Shown here piece by piece: positions 1 to 64,000 of a DNA stretch of 64,000 bases. A program made the position numbers and the translations under genes. Under the pieces are notes generated by a model. That model searched no databases. It saw nothing but the letters and a program-made list of their open reading frames with translations, and was not told the origin of the DNA. The first letter of the stretch is position 1; each line of letters starts with the position of its first letter. The stretch is from positions 2,596 through 66,595 of the forward strand of contig VXAY01002391.1 in the NCBI GenBank assembly GCA_013399855.1, written 5' to 3'. This DNA comes from Oxyruncus cristatus. Taxonomy: Eukaryota > Chordata > Aves > Passeriformes > Cotingidae.

Positions 1-480
1 GGCCGCTCCGCCCCGCCCGGCGCCGGCGCGCCCGCCCATTGGTCGAGCCCGGACGGCGTCTGACGTCAGCGCGCGCGAGGCGCTCTGGGAATTGAGGTCC
101 GTCCGGAGAGGCGAGGGACGGAGCGATGGAGGCACGGCCGGGAGCGCGGGATCCAGGGAGCGCTGCGCAGTTGCGGGGCGCCGTGAGAGGCCAGGCGGGG
201 AGCGAGGGCCTCCCGCGCCCCTTCCCCGTCCCGGGCGCTCACGAGATTTCTCGTCACCGAAAGAAGCTCCGTCGCGGCCGGGCAGAGTTCGGAGCGCTTT
301 GCACCTGCCCGCATCTCCCGCAGGCGGCCAGGCGGGGCCGGGGGCCTGCGGGGCCGGGGGTTCGAGCGTGGCCGTTCCCTGCGGGGGCAGCGGAGGGAAG
401 ACGTGGGGCCTCACGTCTCCCCGCCCCAGCCGCCTGGCACCCGCGCTCCTGCCCAGGAGCGCTGCATCCTGGCAGGGTGT
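1..480. promoter_or_regulatory. CpG island, probable promoter of the left-hand neighbour
   Basis: The sequence is very GC- and CpG-rich. It carries GC boxes (around 8-19), an inverted CCAAT box (ATTGG, 38-42) and a perfect CRE (TGACGTCA, 61-68) within 70 bases, and no TATA box. This is the architecture of a housekeeping promoter. In vertebrates BRMS1L lies next to RALGAPA1 in divergent orientation, so the likely gene runs leftward out of the window. No BRMS1L coding sequence is visible here, so that identity is inference from synteny. The open frames across the island are GC-driven and not convincing as protein. Confidence 0.55.
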
Positions 481-544
481 TCTTTGTGGCTCACCACCTC
501 CCTATCACCTTCCCCCTCGCACCCCAGAGGAGAGAGGTAGCTCT

Positions 545-768
545 CTTCCCCATTATTAGGGGGAAATTCTTTACTGTGAGAGTGGTGAGGCACTGGAATA
601 GGTCACCCAGAGAAGTGGTGGATGGCTCAACCCTGGAAGTGTTCAAGGCATAGGTTGGATAAGGCTTTGAGCAACCTGAACTAGCAGGTGTCCCTGCCCA
701 TGGCAGGGGGTTGGAACTAGAGGATCTTTAAGATGCCTTACAACCCAGCTCATTCTGTGATTCTATGA
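545..768 (+). mobile_element. CR1 LINE 3' end, 5'-truncated
   Basis: The + strand encodes the last part of CR1 ORF2. Peptide blocks such as GKFFTVRVVRHWNRSPREVV and LEVFKA are typical of the family. The 3' untranslated end follows, finishing in the characteristic GATTCTATGA terminus. It abuts the CpG island and makes an artificial open frame starting near 126 look longer. It is a dead, 5'-truncated copy. Confidence 0.85.
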
Positions 769-1720
769 AAAGTGGCCACCACACCAGAGCTTGTTTCTTC
801 CCCAGTGTCATGTTCTGTGATATGCTTTAAATAAAATCAGACTTAACTTGGTCCCCTAAAGCTGATATCTGTCCATGGAGAGTGGACGTGAGAAGGGACT
901 AAACAGATGCTGCAATTTGCGCAGGGTTGGGATAGGTTTTTGGTTTCTGTTCGCCAATTACTGTTAATTGTGCTACGTAAGATGTACTGAATACAAGTGA
1001 TGCTTACTGGAACAACCTGTCTGAACTGTCCTCTTGCTCCGAGGGACTGATTAGCTTCACCTTGGGACATATGCATGTACAAGGAAGTCTGGCAGAGATC
1101 CTCAAGAGACAGAGGAATACAGATCCTCAAATACAGAGCTGGTTTTGGCCTGTAGGTTGGTGTGGGTGGTATCTTTGGGGCTGAAGTGAGCTTGCTTGTA
1201 CTGCACAGGCTCGCTCTTGAAGTCTGGGCCAGCTGAAGGAGAAGTAGAGATGCACTGTGTGTCTCAGTGTTGTGTTGCTCCAGTGAAATTAGGGTTGTAT
1301 GTGCCTGGCAGTAGCAGTTCTTCATACTGAGATCGAGATTTAGTCCCTCTCTGCACTCTGGCTGGATGTTATGGAGGCTATATTGTGAGGCAGCTAATAA
1401 CTTCTGAGTTTCCCCATGGACTTCCACCTCCATTGCAACAGCTACCCACCGTGACCACAATAACCATCGCTGTGCATTAGTCACTTCTTTTCTCCCACCT
1501 CTCTGTATATTCAATGCAAATAACCCCAAGAGGAGTGTATGTAAGTGTGCCACCTCTTCTCAAGAACAGAGAGAAATATTAGACAAAATTAGCCACCTCT
1601 CATCCTTCAGTGTGCAAACTCTGTCCCTCCTTTCTGTTGTCTCTGGCTTTGTAGCCAGCTGGGGACCCAGCAAAACCTGGCATGCTTTCTCCACACACAT
1701 CATAATTTCGTTATTTTTTT
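769..1720. other. Intergenic stretch between two CR1 tails
   Basis: No recognised gene. It contains an unexplained 236-codon open frame on the minus strand (843-1553) that matches no family I know and has no splice or promoter context. About a tenth of an ORF this long would be expected by chance in the window, so it is not called as a gene. Confidence 0.5.
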
Positions 1721-1945
1721 CATAGAACCATAGGATGTTTTGGGTTGTAAAGGACCTTAATCTACATCCAACCCTCCTGCCGTGGGCAGGGCCACCTTCA
1801 ACTAGTCCAGGTTGTTTAAAGCCATATCGAACCCGGCCTTGAACACTTTCACGGATGGGGCTCTACAACTCCTCCGGACAACCCGTTCCAGTGCCTCACT
1901 ACCTTCACAGTAAAGAATTTGTTCCTAATACCTAATCTAAACCTA
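1721..1945 (-). mobile_element. CR1 LINE 3' end, minus strand
   Basis: It begins with the reverse complement of the CR1 terminus (ATAGAACCATAGGATG) and continues through the GGGTTGTAAAGGACCTTAA block. It reads back into the ORF2 C-terminal region (CAGTAAAGAATTTGTTCCTAA). It is 5'-truncated and diverged. It faces the CR1 tail at 545-768, so the two copies are inverted relative to each other. Confidence 0.85.
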
Positions 1946-2336
1946 CGATGTGTAAAAGAACTGTAGCGCACGCGGATATCCTGAGTCTCTTCCTAGATCC
2001 CCGGCAGTGGGAAGCTGCAGTTGCCGAAGACGTTACCCTCTGCTGCCCCCACTGTCCCGGAGGCCTCCCCGCCCCTCTCCCGGGGGTCCCGCCTGCCCCT
2101 GGCGCAGGGAGCTGGGGGCGGGCGAGCCGAGGTGGCCGCGCATCCGCGGGCCGGCGGGCAGGACCGTGGCGTGAGGGAGCTGCGCCGCCGTGGGGTGTGT
2201 CGTTGTCCCCGCGTATTTCCCAGGGACTCCGAAGCTTTGCTAAGTGCTGGTTCATAGAGCTTTAAAAACTGACAGAGGCGGCTGCCAAGGAACTTTGGTT
2301 TTGGTGGGTTTTTTTGTTTTGTTTTGTTTTGTTTTG

Positions 2337-2367
<31 letters not shown>

Positions 2368-5300
2368 TAAGCTGGTATTCTTTTGAGGTAACCTGGTAAA
2401 AGTTAGTAATGATGACTGACACTCAAATGGCTGAAAGGAGCTTGGAGACAGCCTGAAAAAGGAGCAGGAAACATAACAAAAGAAAACCAGGGAATTTCAC
2501 AATCTGGATCTGAAATTTCTCTTGATGTCCGTAGGGATTCAGGAAAAAAAAAAAAAAACTATTAATCCCCAATTCAAGTGTTGCCTTTTGGATTAGCGAG
2601 ATAAAAAGACTAGAAATCAAAGGCTCTGGACTAGAAAAAAAACTACTGGAAAGTTACAGGGAGAGGAATGACAGGAAAACAGTAAACCTTTGGCTTGATT
2701 GTAATTTCCTATTCAAACAGTTGGAACTATGTCTAAAGGAGCTAAAAATAAACTCCAGAAAGAAATCAAAGTTCCCATGCCCAAGTGGAAATCAGCAACC
2801 ATGATGGGGAGTTGAGCCAGAAACTTTTTTCAATAATACACTATTTTACATGGTTCAATTCTGTTTGGTTTTTTGTTTGGGTTTTTTTTTTTTTTTGGAG
2901 GGAGAGGAATTACCCAGCTAAAGCAATAAAAACATCTACTATCTTGAGGAGAAAAAAAGATACTGTTTGAAGTTAACCTGACTATCCAAATGGAGTGCTA
3001 GAAAAGCTAAGAGTAAAGGGTACTTACAGGGGCTACATAGGGTGACAAAATGCTTGTGGCAGCTTATAATTTATTTCCAGAAATATAAAGTTAATTTATC
3101 AGATCACCTATAAGTCCTTAACATACAAAGTGGCAACACCTATCTTCAATCAGCTATCTAGGGGCAAATGCTAGGAGTGGGGAAGGAAGAAATTCTGTCT
3201 AGCTTACTAGAGGGCTTGCAAAGATTTGTGTCTTACTGTGTGTACATACCAGCTATGAATCCAGTCAGCTACCAGAGGATCAGTCTGTAGACTGATCATC
3301 AAGATAAGTGAAAGGAAGCATTAGGTGCCTACAAAGGTATGATTTTTTTTCCCTGGGTCATGACTTATACCCTTCATCAGAGTAAGATGGCCATTAAGAA
3401 CGTGATTGTCATCTTCCTCATCTGCTCAGCTTCACATTTAATGGGGAAATGGGGATTAACAGCTCGTATTTTTTGTGGTATGTCTGAACAATTAGAAAGA
3501 GACACCATCCGTTAACAGGGATAGTTGGCAACAATATAAAAATTCAAAACTGGAAATTCTGTTGAAAGCTGATATTGAAAAAATTTGGATGTAATAACAA
3601 TCATAAATAAAATGCTGGCTAGCACAGATGGTGATATCACTAGTTTGGGACATCTTTAGAAAAAGCTAGGAAGCAGGGCATAATTTTACACCATTTTACA
3701 CATTAATTTTACACCATAATTTTACACATTTTACATAATTTAACACTAATTTGTTGAATGGAGGCAGTGAGCGGAAACATGTATCACCTTAGAATCTGAA
3801 AAGCAGTTACTAACTTTCTGATTATCAACCTCATTGCCAGCTTTTGTTGTAGTGAGTAGTTGCATAGTAACTCGGTATTTCTGTCAAGAAGAAGAATGTA
3901 AAGGCAGAAGCCAGAGATATATGAGTCATTAGGATGCAGTATGATGAAATCTTCAAGGAAAAGCAGGGACGAAACAGCTTTTACCATGTGTGCAATAAAG
4001 TGCATATCTTAATGAGTTTTGAAATATCTTTTCATTAGGAGTCTCTCCCAGTTTGAAGATGTAGTATGTTACAAGTTTGGTTGTGGGGGGGGTGAGGTCC
4101 TCCAAAGGGGACAAGACATCAACATATTAGCAAGAAAGAAATACTGGGGTATTTGTGAACTCCAACAAACCAAAATAAACCAGGTTTTATCACTAAGAAA
4201 TGATACACTGGATACTTTATCAAATTAAATCTGATCCTTCACCCTCAATTTCAAAGTGCACTATTAGGAGGTGGGTCACAAGAATATTGAAAAGACTATT
4301 TTCCCTCAGGTCAAGGTCAAGCAGCAAGTTAAAGTAGCAGTCACGGAGCGCAAGCTGTGAGATTTGTTTGAAGGCTATTGGATCATGTTCATTCCTCAGC
4401 TCATGTATTAGGCAAGATAGTCTGATATATGCTGAAAATGGTGTAAAGTAATCTTGAAACTACTAATCAAAATAAACACAAACAGAGATGACCTATTTCC
4501 AAAATATCCTGTTCACTCATGCAGATAACGAAAGAGATCAGAGCAAAATATTTCCTTTGACAGAAAGGAAATAATCTTTACAAGATTGTCCTTCCCCTAG
4601 AGGCTGGCAGAGTTTCTTTTGTGAGTTTGTCAATATTGCAAAACTATTTCATAAGCTGGGGAAGAAAAATAAAGCATCTCAGTGGTTGAGAGTGTGTGAG
4701 GTTAAAGAAAAAGTTGTTGCAACTGCTATTGTATCGGTCTATTCATGTTTCAAAAGCTCTTTCATATCAGATATGGGTGCCAGTGCTTACATTAGAAGTC
4801 AAACATTGCGAGTTAGAGGTGACTTTGCATAGCTAAAGTGTAAATTCTCTGGCACTGCTGGACAGGAATTAGTAACGATTACATCAGTTGAAAATAACTT
4901 GCAACTGTATGAAAGTATATACCCCTTCTGTCTTTTGAGCATGGTCCTAGCATTTTAAGAGAACAAAGTTTAGGTAATGATTATTGGGTCGTTATTTGGA
5001 GGGGGGTCTGTTTTTTTGGTTGGTTTTTATTTTTCCAATTGTACTCTCCCTGCTACTTTAAAAGCTATTGTCCAATTTAGATCTAATATTACAGGAGAGC
5101 ACACGTATTAAAGACACCAAGTTTCTGAGTGTTTTGGAAAAAGTAACCACTATTAATGTCCCAGAGAGGGAAATGTGTTCACTTCGCTTTTACTCTTCCA
5201 AGGGACAACAGTCAGCTTGCCAACATGTACACATGTAATTAAGACTTAACTGCAGTTCAGCCTCTTGCCCATCTCACGTAGGTAGGGACAGACTAAACAA

Positions 5301-7146
5301 AGGAAGGCTTATGGTTGTGAAAGAAGGTGACTCATGGCATTCAGTGGCTAGCGTACAAATTCGGAGGAAATCTGGCTTCATGAATCCTGTAGCTCTTGGA
5401 AAAATTTATTCAAACTTGGGATCTCTGGTGGTTGGTAACACTGCAGTGTTCTGACTTCCTACAGGATGCTCACACAAAGGTATTAATGCTGATACACTGC
5501 TTAAAAAAAGCAGAGTAGAAGCTCATGAAGAGCTCTTTCCCTTAAACACATAAGCATAAGATTCCAGATTTCATCTGTGAGATACAGAGTTGTGCAAATG
5601 AAATGGGAAATCATACTGTTTTTTGGTTTTTTTTCTCAGGAACAGGATTTTGTTGAAGGAACAGCTAGGTGTTGCATTATTCTTATTCTAGAAATACATT
5701 ACAACATCCTGATATTTGACTCTTTAAGTGAAAGAGGCCAACATCTCTAATGTCAATATATTACACTAGGCTACTAAAATGCACAGAATCATGGTTTTGA
5801 CTTTTCAAACCTTAAATATCTGAGTGTCTTTTTCACAAATTAAAGAGTTGCAATTAAGTTAACTAAAAATTTGTTACTCAAGATGAACAGGAATACTGTT
5901 GCACAAGCAAAGCCATATAGCCAGAGGACTACAGCAAATCATTCCAATAGCTAGGGTGCAATTTAGAGAGGCTTCTTTCTCAAAAGCAAGACAACCCCCT
6001 TAGGAAGGAAACTGTGAAGCTAAATATGAAAAGATCAGAAGCAGCAAAATGCTTTTAAAAAATTCTTTTAAATTTATTGTTTTCCTTTGAAGGACCATGT
6101 GGGCAAATAGCTCTTCAGTACATGCAGCTCAGAGAGGTTTGGTTTAAGATTCATGCTAGCTGCCTAAAGTTGGGAAATACTTAGTGAAATTCTGAGTAAT
6201 TTTAACTCACTTTTAATCATGTACCTTAATGTGGTGTAAATATTTGTAAGGCAAAAGTTCCAGAAACTTGGATATCTGTGGATGTAGGCAGGAATCCAAA
6301 ACATAATCTATCCATTTGAAATGTGAACTGTAGAATCAGGCTAGAACTGAAGAGTTTGTGCTCTCCTTGATATATCAAAAAAAAAAAACTCTTATGTTTT
6401 TTGAAGTACGTGGCAACAGCTGAAATATTTATTTATGATTTGGAAATAAAAAATAAACTATGAGAAGTTAATTGATGGTATGAATCTGACACAGTTGCCC
6501 CCACTATTTCAAGTATCCTATGGGCCTTGTAGAGATAGTAACAAGAAGGGGAAAAGTTCTGCAGCACTTAATTGTCTACACTACTCTAAAACTTCAGTAA
6601 AACTTAGTTATGATGGTCTCCTCACATCTGGACAAATGTGTTTTAAAAGCTCTTTCTTTAAATGTGGAGAACTGGGTACAGTAATAGCAGCCTGGAATGC
6701 AGCAGAACCTAACCTCTCCCAAACTAATCCTGCTGTTTTCTGACCTTGTCCTTCATGCATATTCAAAGACACCGAAGTCATATGCTTCAAAGTCAAGCCT
6801 TTTCAAGATCATGGCTTTTCCTGAGCACAGAACATGCCCTTCCTGCCTGGTGTGATCTGCACAAGAAGGTTCTCTGTAGAAGCCATTGTTATCTTAGTTA
6901 ACACTACTCTCTCCTGTCATTTAATATTTTAGTGATGTCTTACTCTGTTTATTGTTTTAAAGTTCTACCTTCAGTTAAAGATCTAAAAATTATCAGAAAA
7001 GCAAACAAATTCTCCAAAGAAAAGATATCTTTTAAAGATTGTCAAAATGCGGAAATGTGCTTAGAATTTATGAAACTTAGAAAACAAAGCACATAAATTA
7101 ATGTATCATTGTCAGATTTTAGAGCGCTAAAATGTACTGTGCTATA
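1946..7146. other. Intergenic DNA, mostly unremarkable
   Basis: A short GC-rich patch lies at about 2000-2200 with open frames on both strands but no recognisable protein. A (TTTTG)n microsatellite follows at 2316-2366. The rest is AT-rich sequence with scattered homopolymer runs. I see no exon of a known gene and no RNA gene. Confidence 0.5.
2316..2366. repeat. (TTTTG)n pentanucleotide microsatellite
   Basis: About ten near-perfect tandem copies of the unit TTTTG, running into a T tract. It is likely length-polymorphic. Confidence 0.9.
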
Positions 7147-7163
7147 ATAAAATGAATAATTGT
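7147..7163. repeat. Left target-site duplication of LINE copy 1
   Basis: This 17-base AT-rich sequence is repeated at 7765-7781 with a single G/A mismatch. It flanks the LINE fragment, as expected of target-primed reverse transcription. Confidence 0.75.
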
Positions 7164-7764
7164 TCATCTACCACCAGCACCTGTGTCTCCTAGAATGCTT
7201 CCATCAACGCTGCCTCCGTACGATCCTTAACATCCACTGGACAGACTATGTGACCAATACATCTGTTCTGGAACAAGCAGCAGTCACAAGTATTGAGGCC
7301 ATGTTCCTGAGAACACAGCTGCGTTGGGCAGGGCACGTCTCCAGGATGAAGGACCACCACCTCCCTAAGATCCTGCTTTATGGTGAACTTGCCACTGGCT
7401 GCCGCAAGAGAGGAGCCCCGAAGAAAAGATACAAGGACTCCCTGAAACAACATCTCAGCCTTGGCCATATTGACCACCACAACTGGTCTACTCTGGCCTC
7501 CAATCGGCAGTCCTGGAGACACACCATCTACAACGCTGCTGATGCTTTTGAGAAAGCACACAGGATCACCCTTGAGGAGAAAAGACAACGCAGAAAGAAT
7601 CGTGCCTTGCAGGACATACCATCTAAGGAGTCTTTCTGCTGTGCCTTCTGCAATCGGACTTGCCTATCTCGTATTGGCCTTTTTAGCCACCAACGCGCTT
7701 GCAACAAACGTGGGTAGAGCCCTTCCCAAATCTTCGTTCACGAAGCTTAGCCATGATGATGAAA
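7164..7764 (+). mobile_element. Non-CR1 LINE, 5'-truncated copy 1 (ORF C-terminus)
   Basis: An uninterrupted frame to the stop at 7715-7717 encodes the C-terminal end of a non-LTR retrotransposon polyprotein. Family-typical blocks are FHQRCLRTILNI, LRWAGHVSRM, LPKILLYGEL and a basic KRQRRKNR stretch. The final C2HC zinc knuckle has CAFC, twelve residues, then H-x3-C. The reverse transcriptase core is absent because the copy is 5'-truncated. About 45 bases of 3' UTR follow, ending in a GATGATGA-type tail. The 17-base target-site duplication defines the ends. The protein resembles RTE-like LINEs rather than CR1; the bird AviRTE family is a candidate, but I cannot confirm the family. The intact frame suggests a fairly recent insertion. 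It is not a host zinc-finger gene. Confidence 0.75.
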
Positions 7765-7781
7765 ATAAAATAAATAATTGT
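7765..7781. repeat. Right target-site duplication of LINE copy 1
   Basis: Second copy of the 17-base direct repeat, 16 of 17 identical to 7147-7163. Confidence 0.75.
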
Positions 7782-8869
7782 AATACTAGCCATTACCTAA
7801 CATTGCTAATCTTCAGATCTCACTTGCAGAGATGGTAGAATATGAGATGTTTTGGGGCAGACCACATAGGTGGGCAGATGACACTGACTCCCTCACTGAT
7901 GCCCTGCCGACTAAATCCCACTGCTCTTGCACTTCTAACCTTAACTAATCATGCATTTAAACATTTGGATTATGTTATTTATGTAACAGTTATGTAAATG
8001 GTGACAACTCTTACCATTTTATAAAAAGTCTCAAATAGTTAAATATTGCCAATATTAAATATTGCCAGCTGTTGCAATCAGACTCTTAGCACACAGAAGT
8101 GGATTTCCTCAATGCAAAATGGAGCACCAGGGACTGTTTTTAAAAAATGTCCAAGCAAAGAGATACTAGAAATCATGAGTCTTAAATGATACTACAGCAG
8201 GTCTATTGGAAAATCCAAGAATTGTCTATCTCACGGTTGCAAACCAATGTTGGACTTTTAGTTGAAACTTTGGGCTTTTTGAATGTTTGTAATTCAGCCC
8301 TCAGCAGCAGAGTTGATAAGGCACCTCATACATTTCCCTGGCTGTTGTTGCATGTCTCACTGGTGAGGTCGTGCCTGGGACTGGGACAAATGTTGTCTGT
8401 TGAGCCCATTTCTGGCTTTGCTGTAGGAACAGTGTGGGTATGACCATCCTACAGAGCACAGAAGAAACGAGGATGCCCCAGATTGTCATGCTGGACCCAG
8501 CCATGCATGATGGTTCAGCCTTAACGCCAATGCTACAGCCAAAGGCATAGGCAGCGAGAAGCAACTCTGGGCAGGAGCTCGGAGTGAGAAGTTGCAGCAC
8601 TTTGAGGACCAGTGTGGAAAGAGGAACAATGAGACAGATCATTGCCGTTTGCACAACTGAGACTTGAGTAAAGGTTTGGAGTCACTGTCGTGGTGAATAC
8701 GATCCACACCTGAATTTCATTTCCTTATTGCCCGCAGGATTCCTCTTTACACTGCAGTGTCTCTGTCAGCCAGAGCAGCTGTGTGATGGGATAACTTCAC
8801 ATTTTACTTATAAACAGCTTAAGTAAATTTTCCTACACCAGTTACTGTTGCCGAGGTGTGCAGAGGACC
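7782..8869. other. Intergenic DNA upstream of the RALGAPA1 promoter
   Basis: No gene recognised. A segment near 8350-8420 faintly resembles the CR1 ORF2 region that follows the reverse transcriptase, but it is too decayed to call. Confidence 0.45.
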
Positions 8870-8979
8870 CAGCAGCGGGCCCCCCCAATATCCCGCTCCG
8901 GCTCTAGTTCCCCACCGCGGTCAATGGGAGCCGCGGCACCACCCTCCGCGCCTCGGAGGTGCGTTGGGCAGCGCCGCCG

Positions 8980-8987
8980 TGACGTCA
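8980..8987. promoter_or_regulatory. CRE (CREB/ATF site)
   Basis: Perfect palindrome TGACGTCA, 296 bases before the RALGAPA1 start codon, within the CpG island. Confidence 0.7.
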
Positions 8988-8994
8988 GGGCGCG

Positions 8995-9008
8995 GTTGCC
9001 ATGGGGAC
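8995..9008. promoter_or_regulatory. X-box-like RFX site
   Basis: GTTGCCATGGGGAC matches the RFX palindrome GTTGCCATGGNAAC at nearly every position. One half-site is perfect and the other is degraded. It lies eight bases after the CRE, a pairing seen in other RFX/CREB-driven promoters. Occupancy is unproven. Confidence 0.4.
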
Positions 9009-9080
9009 GCATGGGGTCGCACCTGACGGCTGTCGTGAAACAGCGGGCGGAGGGCGAGGGGAGGAAGCAGGGGCAGCGCA

Positions 9081-9105
9081 GGCCCGGCCCGGCCCGGCCC
9101 GGCCC
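9081..9105. repeat. GGCCC tandem repeat in the promoter
   Basis: Five GGCCC units in tandem inside the CpG island. It is potentially unstable and hard to sequence. Confidence 0.8.
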
Positions 9106-9184
9106 CGGGACTTGACTCCGCTCCGCGCCCTCGCCGCGCCGCAGTCGGAGTCTGAAAGAGGAGGCGGCGCTGACGCCGCTGGAT

Positions 9185-9190
9185 ATGTAG
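9185..9190 (+). promoter_or_regulatory. Start-stop uORF (ATGTAG)
   Basis: An ATG followed directly by TAG lies 86 bases upstream of the main start codon. If it is in the mature 5' UTR, it is a minimal upstream ORF that would lower translation of the main frame. Whether it is transcribed depends on the start site. Confidence 0.4.
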
Positions 9191-9275
9191 GGGCCCCGGA
9201 GCGGGCGGATCCGGAGGCCGCTGTCTGCCTCTGGAGCGCGGCGCCGGGGCCGAGCTCGGTCCCGGGCCCGGCGGG

Positions 9276-62681
<53,406 letters not shown>

Positions 62682-64000
62682 GTAAAGTAGATTTAAAAAA
62701 AAAAAAAAAAGCCGTAAAAAAAAGTGCATTTATTTCTGAAATTTTTCACCCATCCTGAAGAATGCAAATTCCAGCTTCTACATGAATCTAAATCCTATTT
62801 AAGATGATTATTTCAATTATTTTTGACTACTATTGAAAAGTGATGTGTGAAATAACATAAGTCAAAAACCTTTGTCTGACTTAGTTATCCCTAGGAACTT
62901 TAGCTCTTTTCTAAATGTATTTTAAAACCCTTCATGACAAAATTATACAATTATCAAGGAGAAACTCGTACCACATTATGTGTGCTAGATCTCTTACAAG
63001 TGTACTTCTATTACTGGTAGTTAAATAACTGATTTTCAGGAAAAGCTTTTTCTTTGGAAGGCTTTGAGTGTTCTTTCAAACCAGTGTATCACTCTGAAGT
63101 ATCATAGGATTCTTTTGTATACATCCATCTTAATGTCTCTTTATATTGTCTGTAAAATGTTATTTTGCCTTGTGACATCACTTTCCATTAGTATAACTTA
63201 AAAATTCTTTTTATTTTAGTACTTTACTTGTTGTTTTCATGAAAAAGTAAGCCTGTAAGTAAGGAGTGTTTGATAGCCTCAGTTGGTGAGGTCAATGCTC
63301 CACCAGTTTATTTTGCAACCGTTTCTTGAGAGAGTGAGAGAAGGAATAATAGAGTAACAACCACCAAGTGATGCACTTAACCCTGACAGAATGGACTCCT
63401 TTCTCAAAGAGACAGTCCTTCTCTATGAGGAGGATTTTGAAGATCGGTCTCTTGCTAGGTTTTGTAAATCCAAACTAAAGATGTCCATAGTCATTTTCAT
63501 ACTCCTTGTTCCATGAGTGTTACACACTACCATTCCTGTTACAGCCCTAGTTATAACAAGTAAAAAGTTGCAACAAGCAGTACCTATTTATCTGTTAAAG
63601 CTTGTACCTACATACAGTATTTTGTTCTCTGTATGAAATCGAACTCTGCATTTACAGAGATATGGAAAGACCTCTTTACTTTCCACCCTGCCCCCTCCCC
63701 ACACCCTCACCCCCATTTTTACTTTTTAAAAGTGTCTTTCTAGTGAAAGAAGCATGGTATTAGCTTTCATGGACATTGTTGTTCAGCTTGTTCAGCAATG
63801 TCCATCTTGACTTTTGTCCTCTTCATTTTCGTCTTTACTGTGTTCCTGTTGAAAGTCCTTGCTGAAGATCTGTTCTTCTGCTGCTTGTGTGTGTTTATAT
63901 GTTAATTATTTCACTACTGTTTGGTATTTTTGCCCAAGTTTACACTATAATTGAATTGATAAGATTGCAATTAATGACTGAGTTGTCCATTAAGAAATTC
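62682..64000 (+). other. RALGAPA1: RALGAPA1 intron 21, partial
   Basis: At least 1.3 kb with no further RALGAPA1 exon; the next conserved coding block (starting SESASPVHSP in human) is not present. There is a C-rich patch at 63683-63716. Confidence 0.75.

Noticed and set aside
92..653. Long + strand frames across the left CpG island
   Set aside because: Composition-driven Arg/Pro/Gly-rich sequence. The longer frame gains its length by running into the CR1 tail. No domain or splice context.
7160..7717. Apparent 185-codon zinc-finger host gene
   Set aside because: The protein is the C-terminus of a LINE, is flanked by a target-site duplication, and recurs at 61188-61371.
8350..8420. Possible degenerate CR1 segment
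   Set aside because: Only a short stretch around GGTGAGGTCGTGCCTGG resembles the family; too weak to call.

Overview
The window is vertebrate nuclear DNA, most likely from a bird. It has long AT-rich introns with GT/GC-AG boundaries, CpG-island promoters, several CR1 LINE copies (the dominant LINE of birds and other sauropsids), and a gene far more compact than its mammalian counterpart. The one host gene I can identify is RALGAPA1 on the + strand. It encodes the catalytic alpha-1 subunit of the Ral GTPase-activating complex (also called RGC1, GARNL1 or Tulip1). Its first 981 codons are recovered here as 20 constitutive exons between 9276 and 62681. One cassette exon (48509-48649) and one very long alternative extension of an exon (54906-56300) are also visible. 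The gene runs off the right edge inside an intron, so the C-terminal RapGAP catalytic domain is not in the window.

Layout. 1-480: GC-rich CpG island with a CCAAT box, GC box and CRE. It is probably the promoter of the gene to the left; vertebrate synteny suggests divergent BRMS1L, but none of its coding sequence is visible. 545-8850: intergenic DNA with two CR1 tails, a (TTTTG)n microsatellite and a 601-bp LINE 3' fragment with a target-site duplication. 8870-9560: RALGAPA1 CpG island with a CRE, an X-box-like site and coding exon 1. 9382-62504: the body of the gene. Intron 12 holds a 2.2-kb decayed CR1 ORF2 fragment. Intron 19 holds a CR1 3' end on the minus strand. Intron 20 holds a second, shorter copy of the LINE family seen at 7.2 kb, again with a clear target-site duplication.

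How the parts relate. The exons encode the N-terminal helical region and then the serine-rich, phosphorylation-prone middle of the protein. The Akt-type motif RQRSAT lies in exon 16. The 47-codon cassette and the 465-codon extension sit immediately downstream. Both preserve frame exactly (phase 1 to phase 1), so the regulatory linker of the GAP can change size by up to 512 residues without changing the rest of the protein. Two of the introns use GC rather than GT donors, each supported by the reading frame. No CRISPR, bacterial or complete RNA gene was found.
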